Under the pieces are notes generated by a model. That model made no database searches, was not told where the DNA came from, and worked only from the letters and a program-made list of their open reading frames with translations. From Rhizobium altiplani (GTDB lineage: Bacteria; Pseudomonadota; Alphaproteobacteria; Rhizobiales; Rhizobiaceae), in assembly GCF_001542405.1 (NCBI RefSeq), contig NZ_LNCD01000075.1, forward strand, positions 1-49,129: 49,129 nucleotides of DNA. Direction: 5' to 3'. Of this stretch, positions 1 through 8,273 are shown one piece after another. The position numbers were made by a program, and so were the translations under genes. The number at the start of each line of letters is the position of its first letter. Position 1 is the first letter of the stretch.

Positions 1-1
1 C

Positions 2-976
2 TCGTTGTGGATCGACGGCGAACTCGTCCACCTGGAAGATCTCGTCCTGCACGACGACACGCGCGATATTCGCACACCAACCCATGAGCTGACAATCGCC
101 CGCGACGTGCTGCGCACGCGCCGGCGAATCGCCACCCAACAGTCCGGCTGGGCTTTTTCCACCGACGGTCTTCGGACGCTGCGGCAGACGTCGGAGATCA
201 TGCCGGCCGACGTTGACGCGGCGGAGGCGACCGGCGCCAAGCAGCCTGTCGGTGTCGAGCCGATAGGGGACGGGGGCGGTGCTGGCGGTGGCGAAGGCCT
301 TCCCGGTGTCGACTATGCCGCCATCGATGCGGTGCTCGCCCGGTCGGAGGCGGCGATCGAGAACGCAATACGGCCCGGCCGTGCCAGCGCACAAGAGAAA
401 GATCCGATGATCTACGATCTCGACTGGGATGAGGATGCGCGGCTGGAGGAATGGCGCAGCGTCGTGCGGCAGGCGCAAGACTTGCCGGCGGTGCTGCAGG
501 CGATCGTCGCCCTCGATGCCTGGAACGAATTGTCTGTGCTGCAGCATGCGCCTTGGCTCGGCCGACTGCTGGCTGCCTCGATCCTGCGCCAGGCCGGCGT
601 CACCACCGGAGCCCACCTGGCGGCGATCAATCTCGGCCTGAAAACCATTGCCGTCGATCGGCGCAGACATCGTCATAGCGAAACCCGGTTGGTCGCCATT
701 GCCCACGGGCTGATCGCGGCCGCCGAGATCGGCCTGAAGGAGCAGGACCGGCTTTCACTGGCCCGAACACTCATGGAGCGAAAACTCGATGGGCGGCGGA
801 CGTCTTCAAAATTGCCGGAGCTGGTCGAGCTGGTAATAGCGAAGCCATTGGTGTCGGCCGGCATGGTGGCGAAGACGCTGGATGTCACGCCGCAGGCGGC
901 GCGGCGGATCGTGTCGGAGCTCGGCCTCAGGGAGATGACGGGGAGGGGGAGGTTTCGGGCATGGGGTGTTATTTGA
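2..976 (+). CDS. RHE_PE00001-family (DUF1612-like) plasmid protein, 5' end outside window
   Basis: The reading frame is open from the first bases of the window, so the N-terminus lies to the left; the TTG at 5 is an internal Leu codon, not a start. The visible part starts with the [17 protein letters not shown] block typical of RHE_PE00001/DUF1612 proteins, found mainly on rhizobial plasmids. A low-complexity Gly/Ala-rich linker follows (about residues 70-100). The C-terminal 100 residues end in a helix-turn-helix-like segment ([20 protein letters not shown]), so a DNA-binding role is likely. The biological function of the family is not known to me. It stops at a TGA about 100 bp before the next gene. 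Its presence is one of the better hints that the window is plasmid-borne in Rhizobiales. Confidence 0.75.
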   Translation, partial: SLWIDGELVHLEDLVLHDDTRDIRTPTHELTIARDVLRTRRRIATQQSGWAFSTDGLRTLRQTSEIMPADVDAAEATGAKQPVGVEPIGDGGGAGGGEGLPGVDYAAIDAVLARSEAAIENAIRPGRASAQEKDPMIYDLDWDEDARLEEWRSVVRQAQDLPAVLQAIVALDAWNELSVLQHAPWLGRLLAASILRQAGVTTGAHLAAINLGLKTIAVDRRRHRHSETRLVAIAHGLIAAAEIGLKEQDRLSLARTLMERKLDGRRTSSKLPELVELVIAKPLVSAGMVAKTLDVTPQAARRIVSELGLREMTGRGRFRAWGVI

Positions 977-1078
977 TCGCTGGATCGAACGTGATCGCTG
1001 CGATTACCAGATAACTGACGAGAATTACGGCTTGGCCGCGGTCGTGAAATCGGCCAATAACTATGGTTAGGGGATGCA

Positions 1079-1672
1079 ATGATGCTAGCTACGAACGACC
1101 AGGAAATCAGAGCCGCGCTTCATAAGAAGAAGCTCCGCTCATACCGGAAGACCGACGATGTCATCATCGTCGACGAGCTTGGTCTGTCGCACGCGAAGGT
1201 CAGGATCGACGTGGCAGTAATTTCGGCAGAGGTCCATGGTTTCGAGATCAAAAGCAGTCTTGATACGCTGGATCGACTACCGGCGCAGCTTGAGTATTAC
1301 TCGAAGGGTCTGAGCAGGCTCACTCTGGTTTGCGCGGCCAGGCATCTCTCAAAGGCGGAGATGATTGTTCCGGCTTGGTGCGGGCTCATCAGTGCCGAAA
1401 AAGGGCAGAGAGGTGGCATCTCTTTCGAAACGGTGCGGCGCGCCCGGGCCAACCCGTCCGTCGATCCGATCCAGGTTGCGCACTTGCTCTGGCATTCAGA
1501 GGCTGCCGAGCTTCTTGCGGGCTTCGGAGCGTCGCCGCGGGAGCTTAAGCGAAACAGGCTGCAGCTCTACATCGATCTGGCCGCCCAAATGCCGATCGCG
1601 GACCTGATTGCAGCAATTCGCAACTTTATGGTCCAGCGCTCGGCGTGGCGAGATCAGTCAGCACATGCATAA
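1079..1672 (+). CDS. sce7726-family protein, PD-(D/E)XK nuclease-like
   Basis: A 197-residue protein. The segment RIDVAVISAEVHGFEIKS resembles the D...E-x-K core of PD-(D/E)XK nucleases, and the following YYSKGLSRLTLVCAARH fits the sce7726 family as I know it. The start at 1079 is preceded by AGGGGA at good spacing. The family is repeatedly found beside beta/sce7725 proteins, as here, but its activity is not established to my knowledge. The last 47 bases overlap the 3' end of the convergent beta gene on the opposite strand. No signal peptide or membrane segment is seen. A role in DNA-directed defence is inference from the fold and from the neighbouring defence genes. Confidence 0.75.
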   Translation: MMLATNDQEIRAALHKKKLRSYRKTDDVIIVDELGLSHAKVRIDVAVISAEVHGFEIKSSLDTLDRLPAQLEYYSKGLSRLTLVCAARHLSKAEMIVPAWCGLISAEKGQRGGISFETVRRARANPSVDPIQVAHLLWHSEAAELLAGFGASPRELKRNRLQLYIDLAAQMPIADLIAAIRNFMVQRSAWRDQSAHA

Positions 1673-2708
1673 TATGATGGCTGATGCCGTTTTCCTTCCA
1701 GCGCGTCAGATTTGAAGGCTTGGCTTGGTTCTTCGCACACAGATCGATGTACTCGTCGCCGGCCGAAAAATGAGGCCCGCAAAATTGCCCCGATTTGACA
1801 ATGCTGTCGCAATGCGTATGCATCTGTCCTGGGTCCGCTCGAAATGCCCCACCCTTGCGAACATTCCATGTGTCGCCCGCTGTGTAGACAAGCTTGCCCG
1901 CCGGCTTGAGCATCCGCATATCCTGTGCGGTGAACTCTGGGTGAACGATCGTGTAATCTCCGAAATTCGGAACGCGTCCGGTTCCGGCAAGTTTGGTACG
2001 CAGCGTCTTGTAGAAGACCCATTCGTGCCGCGGCAGGTGTCCTCCAGGTTTGTTGATCGCCAATATCTGAGGAAAGCCAGTACCGATCATCACCAAAGAG
2101 CGATAGCTTGAAAGAGCCGAGACATTCTCCATTGCAACTATCAGTCCATCAGCAAAGTCTGCATAGGGCTGGAAATTGGGTGCGCCGAGATCAATGATGA
2201 GGTCTATCTGCTCTCGAGTGAGGCCAATCAACGAGATCAGTGCCATCAATCGCGCATCGAAGTTGGGCTTCATGACGTGCTCAAGGCGGGCTCTAATCCC
2301 GGCCCCGAGCTTGTCGACTGCCGCAATGCCGGCCACAATAGAATTCACGGTTGACTGCGCGTCCAATGAGGTGATTGGCACAGCCCTGGACCCGAAACTG
2401 CGGATTTCTTCGAAGACGAAGGACATTGGCGTTCGTCCATCTGCCATGCTCGCGGTGGCGATATTCGCGTGCACGTCAATCCAAGCTGGCCTCTTCCCCC
2501 ATTTTTGCTGGTAACGCTTCGGAAAAGTCTGGACCTGTTCCTGGACCGTCTTTTTCGGTTGGCCCTCCTCGAAATCATATTCCGGTTCTGGAATAAATAT
2601 GAACGGAACGACGGACTGCTTCGCCGCGTCACTCAGACGGGACAGCGCCTGGTATTCACCTAGGCGCCATCTTAACGACGGTACATACGTAGTAGGCGTT
2701 AGCTTCAT
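1626..2708 (-). CDS. Beta family protein (sce7725-like)
   Basis: A 360-residue protein starting MKLTPTTYVPSLRWRLGEYQ. The opening (YVPSLRWRLGEYQAL, then PFIFIPEPEYDFEE) matches the 'beta protein' family (PF14350 by memory), known from phages and from defence-type loci next to sce7726. Its molecular role is unknown. The ATG overlaps the stop of the upstream HTH-ImmA gene as ATGA, indicating translational coupling. The 3' end runs 47 bases into the convergent sce7726 gene. The family pairing with sce7726 is known; the linkage here to HTH-ImmA and DUF6932 suggests one functional unit, which is inference. Confidence 0.7.
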   Translation of the reverse strand: MKLTPTTYVPSLRWRLGEYQALSRLSDAAKQSVVPFIFIPEPEYDFEEGQPKKTVQEQVQTFPKRYQQKWGKRPAWIDVHANIATASMADGRTPMSFVFEEIRSFGSRAVPITSLDAQSTVNSIVAGIAAVDKLGAGIRARLEHVMKPNFDARLMALISLIGLTREQIDLIIDLGAPNFQPYADFADGLIVAMENVSALSSYRSLVMIGTGFPQILAINKPGGHLPRHEWVFYKTLRTKLAGTGRVPNFGDYTIVHPEFTAQDMRMLKPAGKLVYTAGDTWNVRKGGAFRADPGQMHTHCDSIVKSGQFCGPHFSAGDEYIDLCAKNQAKPSNLTRWKENGISHHIMHVLTDLATPSAGP

Positions 2709-3967
2709 TCCATCATTCCCTCAAACTGGGTCCGAACAGTGCCCGACCCGACGAGATTGCTGAAAAGGCGATAGTCGTTTCGTTCCTTCCTGATCCGGCC
2801 GGCAATGATACTTGCACTGATTCCGAGCTTCTCTGCGTCGATGAGGACCGCTTCTTCCGTCAGCGCAAATCGAGATAGGCACTTCCGCCAAGTATCTTGC
2901 GGAATGAGATGGTCTAAGGAGAACTTGTCTGCGTCCTCCTCATACTGGTCACCTTGATGACCATCCTCTTCATCGAAGAAGTCGAACCGAAGAGAATTAT
3001 AAAGATGCAGAAAGACGTGCCCCAGTTCGTGGAATAGGACGAACCAGAAGTTATCAAGGCGATCGAACCGAAGAGTGAGTGCGACAACGGGATTTCCGAA
3101 CGGAGCGACCATTGCCGCGCCATCGAGGTATGTCCCAGGAAGATGACTTTGAACAACCATGCCAATGCCGTTTCGACCGAGGAGATCCCTGGCCTTGCGT
3201 GGGCCGTTACTATCTTTTGTGAGCGCAACGAGCTGGTCCAGCCAACGGTCATCCAAGCTAAATTCACCGATCAAGCCCGCTTCGAAATCCTGCTGTCCCT
3301 TCTGAAGGACGCGCGCTTGCCACGCCAGGAGAGCGTGCTCGTTCGGTGCGTTGCCGCTGTGCATCTTCTTGCGATGGAGAGCTGTCGCGAACTGAGGCCC
3401 AGCTACCTGATGAAACCAGGTGCGAGCGGACACTGCCAGGTCATTGCCTTTGATCCAACCGCGTTTGGCCATCTCCCGAAGCGGGAATTTGTTCCATTCA
3501 ACGGAACCAGCGTCAGACCAGGCATAAATCGCCCCCTCCGAGCGCTCTTCGGCGGCTCCGTAGGACGCCGAGACTCGAACGCCCAAAATGTTTGCGACTT
3601 CCATAAGGCGTCCGAGGCTGGCGCTCATGTAGTTGGTAGCTTCGTACCGCTGCACTTGCTGTGCTTTAAGACCCAAACCCTCAGCGAGATCTGTTTGGGA
3701 CAGACCTCGTGCGATACGGGCCTGAATCAGCACGCGCGGCAGTTCCTCGAAGGCGAACTCCTCCGTGAAACCCGTAGCTCCAGATTTGAGGAAATCGTAC
3801 TCAGCCATCTCTCGCTGGATATCTGCGATTTGGCTTTGAAGCGCATTGGACTCGATCTCCTTCAGCCAATCGAGCTTGGCACCGCCAGCCTGGATGGCCA
3901 GAGCCGCGTTTCGCAAATTGGTGAGCTGTTCTTTCGATACAGCATACTGACGATCACTGAATATCAT
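2705..3967 (-). CDS. HTH XRE regulator fused to ImmA/IrrE metallopeptidase
   Basis: A 420-residue protein. About the first 75 residues are helical, probably coiled coil. An XRE helix-turn-helix follows near residues 78-135 (RVLIQARIARGLSQTDLAEG, LKAQQVQRYEA). The C-terminal half is an ImmA/IrrE zinc peptidase with HELGH at residues 313-317 and a downstream acidic ligand region (YEEDADKFS). Such proteins usually bind their own promoter and cleave a repressor or act as the antitoxin or sensor of a toxin module. The start ATG overlaps the end of the DUF6932 gene by 14 bases and the stop overlaps the beta start, so all three are read as one operon. The palindrome just upstream of the operon (4444-4465) is a plausible binding site for this protein. 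Confidence 0.88.
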   Translation of the reverse strand: MIFSDRQYAVSKEQLTNLRNAALAIQAGGAKLDWLKEIESNALQSQIADIQREMAEYDFLKSGATGFTEEFAFEELPRVLIQARIARGLSQTDLAEGLGLKAQQVQRYEATNYMSASLGRLMEVANILGVRVSASYGAAEERSEGAIYAWSDAGSVEWNKFPLREMAKRGWIKGNDLAVSARTWFHQVAGPQFATALHRKKMHSGNAPNEHALLAWQARVLQKGQQDFEAGLIGEFSLDDRWLDQLVALTKDSNGPRKARDLLGRNGIGMVVQSHLPGTYLDGAAMVAPFGNPVVALTLRFDRLDNFWFVLFHELGHVFLHLYNSLRFDFFDEEDGHQGDQYEEDADKFSLDHLIPQDTWRKCLSRFALTEEAVLIDAEKLGISASIIAGRIRKERNDYRLFSNLVGSGTVRTQFEGMME

Positions 3968-4442
3968 GAGCTAGCCTCCGAAGGACCATCGCATCCGTCA
4001 TGATCGAAATCTCAAGAATGCCCTTTTTTCCACCCGTGTGCTTTTCCACTTGGAAGAAATCCAAGAACGTTCTTCCTGACCCGCTTTCTACGATGCTCGA
4101 CGGAAAGAACTCCCCGCCGAAGCGCGCCTTTTGTCGGGCTCTACCGTCGCTAAAATCCTTAAACACGGGATCGAGAAGCGTGCCGACAACGCCGGCCGGA
4201 TCCCAGCATGCATCGTAGTCACCCGGGATGGGTTTCGCTGTGACGAAGCTACCGTCCAGCTAGATCTTCGAACATCCAGCCTTCACCAAGACGGCAGCAC
4301 CCTCGAGGAGCCCACCAAGGAGGGTACGGCGCCGCTCGTTGTACCCATATACACCAGCGATCTCTTCGAGGGTCGCGACGTGGGTGCCGGGTGGCAGCAC
4401 GTCCCATGGTGAACCAGGTATGGTGATAAAAGCTGGAATCAT
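3954..4442 (-). pseudogene. DUF6932-like nucleotidyltransferase-type gene with in-frame amber codon
   Basis: Two open stretches lie in the same frame, separated by a single TAG at 4260-4262. The upstream part (ATG at 4442) begins MIPAFITIPGSPWDVLPPG and ends AGCSKI. The downstream part continues at once with LDGSFVTAKPIPGDYDACWD, the conserved core expected of DUF6932 proteins, where Tyr or Trp is likely at the stop position. The full product would be about 162 residues with the nucleotidyltransferase-like D-G-S-F ... D-x-D pattern. The alternative TTG start at 4478 would put the palindrome inside the coding region, so ATG 4442 is preferred. It overlaps the HTH-ImmA gene by 14 bases and is the first gene of that operon. 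It may be a dead toxin-like gene; amber readthrough or a read error are the other explanations. Confidence 0.75.
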
Positions 4443-4443
4443 A

Positions 4444-4481
4444 CTTACAACAATAATGTTGTAAGCGCTTAAGAGCAAGCG
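4444..4481 (-). promoter_or_regulatory. Palindromic operator over a candidate promoter of the DUF6932/HTH-ImmA/beta operon
   Basis: CTTACAAC, six bases (AATAAT), GTTGTAAG forms a perfect 8-bp inverted repeat at 4444-4465, ending two bases before the ATG at 4442. On the minus strand TTGCTC (4478-4473) and TATTGT (4455-4450) are 17 bases apart and could be -35 and -10, which would put the start of transcription almost at the ATG. Just upstream AGCGCTT occurs twice. The layout suits autorepression by the XRE domain encoded in the operon. The inverted repeat is certain; promoter and regulator assignments are inference. Confidence 0.55.
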
Positions 4482-4665
4482 CTAAATTATCCAGCCGCCA
4501 CAACGTGTGACTCTGCGCCAGCGCAACCGTGTGACGTGGAGCATCGTCCAAACCAAGTTTCCGGATGTCCAATCAGTATCGCGCCGCACTGTTCAAATAG
4601 TGCCTTCGGGCAAGCCAATTTCCGAATTTTCAATATACTTTAGCAAACGAATCGTTGGGGAAGTT

Positions 4666-5058
4666 ATGAGGGTCTATTGCAGGGGAATTGCTCGCATCAG
4701 GCACGCGACAACTGGCGAGATCTATGAAGTCGAAAGTGATGAGCTGGATTGGGATGCCGTGGGCGGTGATGAGCGCCAAATGGGGTCAGAGCTTCACTAT
4801 GAAGCGGTAGTGGGGCATCCCTTTTTGGGGGAACTGAACTGGTCGGTATGGGAATACCCAATAGGCATTGAAAACCATCGCGAGACGAATGTGGGACGAC
4901 ATCAGGTCGTTGAGGATTTCGATTACGGCCTGGAACATGACGAGCTTGAACGGGACGATTGGGAGGGGAGTTTGAATAATCCGGGGGAGGCCGAAGCGCC
5001 GAAACAGACATTTCGGTTTATTCGTGGCGGGGATGCTGATGGCCGCGAATACGATTAG
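4666..5058 (+). CDS. Small protein of unknown function, first gene of the SIR2-HerA operon
   Basis: A 130-residue acidic protein starting MRVYCRGIARIRHATTGE. I chose ATG 4666 because GGGGAA precedes it at correct spacing; a longer frame begins at 4507 but its extra part looks non-coding. A candidate -10 element TATACT sits at 4634-4639, without a clear -35 element. Many Asp/Glu residues and a conserved-looking LNWSVWEYPIG segment are seen; no catalytic motif, signal peptide or membrane segment. I do not recognise the family. It ends in TAG at 5056-5058, and the SIR2 frame continues in the same reading frame directly after that stop. Position and spacing make it a component or accessory of the SIR2-HerA unit. 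Confidence 0.65.
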   Translation: MRVYCRGIARIRHATTGEIYEVESDELDWDAVGGDERQMGSELHYEAVVGHPFLGELNWSVWEYPIGIENHRETNVGRHQVVEDFDYGLEHDELERDDWEGSLNNPGEAEAPKQTFRFIRGGDADGREYD

Positions 5059-5073
5059 GGTGAGGGAGCCGAT

Positions 5074-6252
5074 ATCGTTCGCAAGGCTCTGGCGGAGTCG
5101 CTGAACGCGAAAAATGTTGCATTCCTGCTCGGGGCAGGGTGTTCATCGCTGCGCGTAGACAATGCCGAGGTCGGTATTCCGACCATGGCTCCGCTTGCTG
5201 CGGAATTCACGAAGGTGCATGAGCATGATGTCGCAGGGCTGCCGACCAACGCCGAGCGCAAGGTGCTTCTGGAGCAACTCGGAATCGATATCAGCGCACA
5301 GGAATACGCGCGCAATCTCGAACGCCTGATGGAACTGCTTCACAGCCTACGCTTTTCGCTAGGGCGAAGCTCGCTTGAGGCATCAAAAAAGCAACTGATC
5401 GTTGTCGAGTCGATCATCAAGGAGGTTCAAGCATTTCTTTGGGCCAAATGCACCAAAGGGGCTTTTGCCAAAGGCGATCGTGCCGTCCTGAACCTGTATG
5501 AGACCTTCTACCGCAAGCTCGTTCTGCGTGACCGCTCGCTGCCCCGGCCCTGGGTGTTCACGACCAATTACGATCTTTTCAATGAGACGGCGATGGACAG
5601 GCTTGGCCTGCCATATGCAAACGGGTTTTCCGGCGTAGTGGAGCGGCGTTTCAATCCCGCAACATTCCGGTATGCCTTGGCCGAACAACTCGACCTGACC
5701 AGCCGCAAATGGTCGGCGGTCGATGGATTTGTCTATCTCTGCAAGATTCACGGCTCGATTAGTTGGACAGAGGACGATCATGGCCTCTTCCCGATCAGGG
5801 AGGCCGCAGCTTCGGAGGAGCCCGGCAAGGTGATGATTTATCCCACGCCGGCCAAACAGAATGCCAGTCTTGGGTCGCCATATGCCGACCTTTTCCGGGA
5901 ATTCCAGTCACGCGTCGTTCGCGAGCAGAGCGTTCTGCTCACGATGGGATATGCGTTCGGCGACGAACACATCAACAACATCATCTATCAGGCCCTGACG
6001 ATTCCGACATTCAGGCTGGTGATCTTTGTCGATCCCAATCTTGGGGGTGATATCGCCAAGCTGAGAGCGCTCAACGATCCGCGGATCTGGATCATCGGCG
6101 GCGAAGGTGCGGAAGCTGGGCGCAAGGCGCATTATTTCGACACCATTATCGAACAGTTCCTGCCCCAGAGGCCGAGCGAGCGTATTGACGATGCAGTCCG
6201 CAAGGTTCTGGAGGCCATGGCGCCTTCTCCGAAGAAGGAGGAGCAAGAATGA
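5074..6252 (+). CDS. SIR2-family NAD-dependent protein of a SIR2-HerA defence operon (start uncertain)
   Basis: SIR2 fold with GAGCS (residues 20-24 if counted from 5074), TTNYD with the conserved Asn near 165 and KIHG with His near 226. In defence systems such SIR2 domains typically degrade NAD+ and partner with a HerA ATPase. The first ATG in this frame (5185) lies after the GAGCS motif, so it cannot be the real start. Between the upstream TAG (5056) and that motif there is no ATG, GTG or TTG. The best candidate is ATC at 5074, placed five bases after a strong GAGGGAG ribosome site; CTG at 5089 or readthrough of the TAG are alternatives. The stop overlaps the HerA start as ATGA. The body of the gene is secure, the start is not. 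Confidence 0.85.
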   Translation: MVRKALAESLNAKNVAFLLGAGCSSLRVDNAEVGIPTMAPLAAEFTKVHEHDVAGLPTNAERKVLLEQLGIDISAQEYARNLERLMELLHSLRFSLGRSSLEASKKQLIVVESIIKEVQAFLWAKCTKGAFAKGDRAVLNLYETFYRKLVLRDRSLPRPWVFTTNYDLFNETAMDRLGLPYANGFSGVVERRFNPATFRYALAEQLDLTSRKWSAVDGFVYLCKIHGSISWTEDDHGLFPIREAAASEEPGKVMIYPTPAKQNASLGSPYADLFREFQSRVVREQSVLLTMGYAFGDEHINNIIYQALTIPTFRLVIFVDPNLGGDIAKLRALNDPRIWIIGGEGAEAGRKAHYFDTIIEQFLPQRPSERIDDAVRKVLEAMAPSPKKEEQE

Positions 6253-8273
6253 GCCGCGACGACCGAAAGCGGGCGATAGGAAAGGTTGTTTCCGTCGCGG
6301 CCGACAAATTCGTCGTCGAGATGCATGCCGGCACCGACAACTTCACGGTCGTAGGTTTCGATGATGTCCACTACGTGGCTCGTCTCGGTTCATTTTTGAT
6401 GATTCCAGTGCAGACGGAATATGTCGTCGCGGAGGTCGTCGGGCTCCGAGAGCGCGATGTCGGCAGTTCGGATAGACGCGATGGCGATATGGACAAGGCG
6501 TCATCGGCCAAGTTTCTGGATGTCGTGCCTGTGGGGATGCTTCCTCAAAAGCCGGGAGAGAAATTTCGGTTCGGTGTGTCCATATTCCCGTCGCTCTATT
6601 CCGATGCGCTCTATGCCTTGGATGCCGAACTCGACCGCGTGTTTGAAACGGACATTCCAAGCGAGCCTGCGCCTAAAAGGGGAGAGCACCCACCGATCCC
6701 GCCGGAGGCAACCAGGTTCCGCGCCTTGGCGATCGGTCGGTCCGTCATTTTCGAGGGTTACGATGTCAAAGTCCGTATCGATGACTTCTTCGGAGGGCAT
6801 ACGGCCGTTCTCGGAAATACCGGCAGCGGGAAGTCTTGCACGGTTGCCTCCGTATTGCAGTCGTTGTTCGATAAGCCCGACGAGCATCACGCGCGTGGCG
6901 CGACGTTCGTGGTGTTCGACGTCAATGGAGAGTATGCCCGGGCGCTGACCCCTTTGGCGAATGGTAACGGGGTGGGTGTCTCCCACGTCGTTCTCGATGG
7001 AACGGCTGCCCAAGGCCGTTTCCGGTTGCCCCACTGGTTTCTTGAACAGTCGGAATGGGAGCTGCTCCTGCAAGCAAGCGAGCGCACCCAGGTGCCGATT
7101 CTGCGTATGGCGCTCGGTCTTTCGACGCTGTTTTCCGGAGGGAATGCACAGGAACTCAACGGCATCAAGAACCATATCCTGGCAACGTGCCTCAGTCAGA
7201 TCCTACGCGACGATTCCGGAAGCCCCTCGAAGCACGACCGCATGGTAGGCCTGCTTCAGCGCTTCAATACTCCACAAATCAGTAATCCAAGGATCGCGCA
7301 GTTCATCAGGATCAACTTTGGCCAGATGGCGAACCCTGAAGGACTGACAAACTATCTCCTTGGAGGGGCACAGGGAGGAGGCTTCATTATCGATGGGCTG
7401 AAGATGCCTACCTATGAGTGCCTTCCCTTCGAGTTCTCTGCTCTTGGCGAGGCGCTGGACCTCGCAATCCTATACGAAGAGGCGCACGGCAACCGGCAGA
7501 TACGCGACTACTGCTCTCAAATGATTACCCGGTTCAAATCGCTGGAAGAACGGGCCGAATATGCTTTCCTGCGCCATGAATTGCAGGGCGGTGGCGTTGA
7601 TCCCTCCGTGGGCGTTTTTCTGTCGCAGCTTCTGGGGCTAGTGCAGAATGGGGCGAGCTGGCTGAAGCAAAATCAGGTCATCATCATCGACATGAACGCC
7701 GTGGAAGATGAGGTGGTCGAACTTGTGGCTTCTGTTCTGGCGCGCATGTCCTTTCGTCTTCTCCGTCAGGCGGATCCGCGCAACCGTTTTCCAGTGCACC
7801 TGCTACTTGAAGAGGCGCATCGCTACATTGCTTCCACACCCTCGCGCTACGCGGTCGACGCAAGCCGGGTCTTTGAGCGCATCGCGAAGGAGGGGCGAAA
7901 GTACGGCCTTTTCCTCCTGGTTGCATCGCAGCGACCGAGCGAACTATCGAAAACAGTTCTTTCGCAGTGCTCAAATTTCGTGATCCATAGAATCCAGAAC
8001 CCGGACGATCTCTCCCATATCCGGCAGATGACGCCGTTTATCTCGGACGCCGTCTTAAAGCGTCTTCCTTCTCTACCAAAGCAGCATGCTTTAGTTTTCG
8101 GGACCTCGGTCAACCTTCCAACGACGTTCAAGGTCCGTGATGCTGATCCACTTCCCGCTAGCGACGACGCGAAAATTCGCGACCTCTGGTTCCACGAACA
8201 GGGACGGGTCGCGCAGATTCGTATTGTAGCGGCGCCTGCACAAAACCCCGGCGCAGGAGGCATATTCGATTGA
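6249..8273 (+). CDS. HerA-type hexameric ATPase (DUF87), partner of SIR2
   Basis: A 674-residue protein. The N-terminal 70 residues (GKVVSVAADKFVVEM) look like the HAS-barrel of HerA proteins. Walker A GNTGSGKS is near residues 188-195, the Walker B region HLLLEEAH near 516-523, and VASQRPSELSKTVLSQ with an Arg-bearing segment follows, all as expected for HerA/FtsK-superfamily translocases. Known SIR2-HerA antiphage systems form a large complex in which the ATPase controls the SIR2 activity. Start and stop both overlap neighbours (ATGA with SIR2, TGATG with the exonuclease), so the three genes are translationally coupled. Length is normal and no disruption is seen. Confidence 0.92.
   Translation: MSRDDRKRAIGKVVSVAADKFVVEMHAGTDNFTVVGFDDVHYVARLGSFLMIPVQTEYVVAEVVGLRERDVGSSDRRDGDMDKASSAKFLDVVPVGMLPQKPGEKFRFGVSIFPSLYSDALYALDAELDRVFETDIPSEPAPKRGEHPPIPPEATRFRALAIGRSVIFEGYDVKVRIDDFFGGHTAVLGNTGSGKSCTVASVLQSLFDKPDEHHARGATFVVFDVNGEYARALTPLANGNGVGVSHVVLDGTAAQGRFRLPHWFLEQSEWELLLQASERTQVPILRMALGLSTLFSGGNAQELNGIKNHILATCLSQILRDDSGSPSKHDRMVGLLQRFNTPQISNPRIAQFIRINFGQMANPEGLTNYLLGGAQGGGFIIDGLKMPTYECLPFEFSALGEALDLAILYEEAHGNRQIRDYCSQMITRFKSLEERAEYAFLRHELQGGGVDPSVGVFLSQLLGLVQNGASWLKQNQVIIIDMNAVEDEVVELVASVLARMSFRLLRQADPRNRFPVHLLLEEAHRYIASTPSRYAVDASRVFERIAKEGRKYGLFLLVASQRPSELSKTVLSQCSNFVIHRIQNPDDLSHIRQMTPFISDAVLKRLPSLPKQHALVFGTSVNLPTTFKVRDADPLPASDDAKIRDLWFHEQGRVAQIRIVAAPAQNPGAGGIFD

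Noticed and set aside
3143..4003. Long plus-strand frame of 286 codons
   Set aside because: It is the antisense shadow of the HTH-ImmA gene; it has no family similarity and an unnatural composition.
5185..5187. ATG 5185 as start of the SIR2 gene
   Set aside because: The conserved GAGCS motif lies upstream in the same frame, so this ATG is internal.
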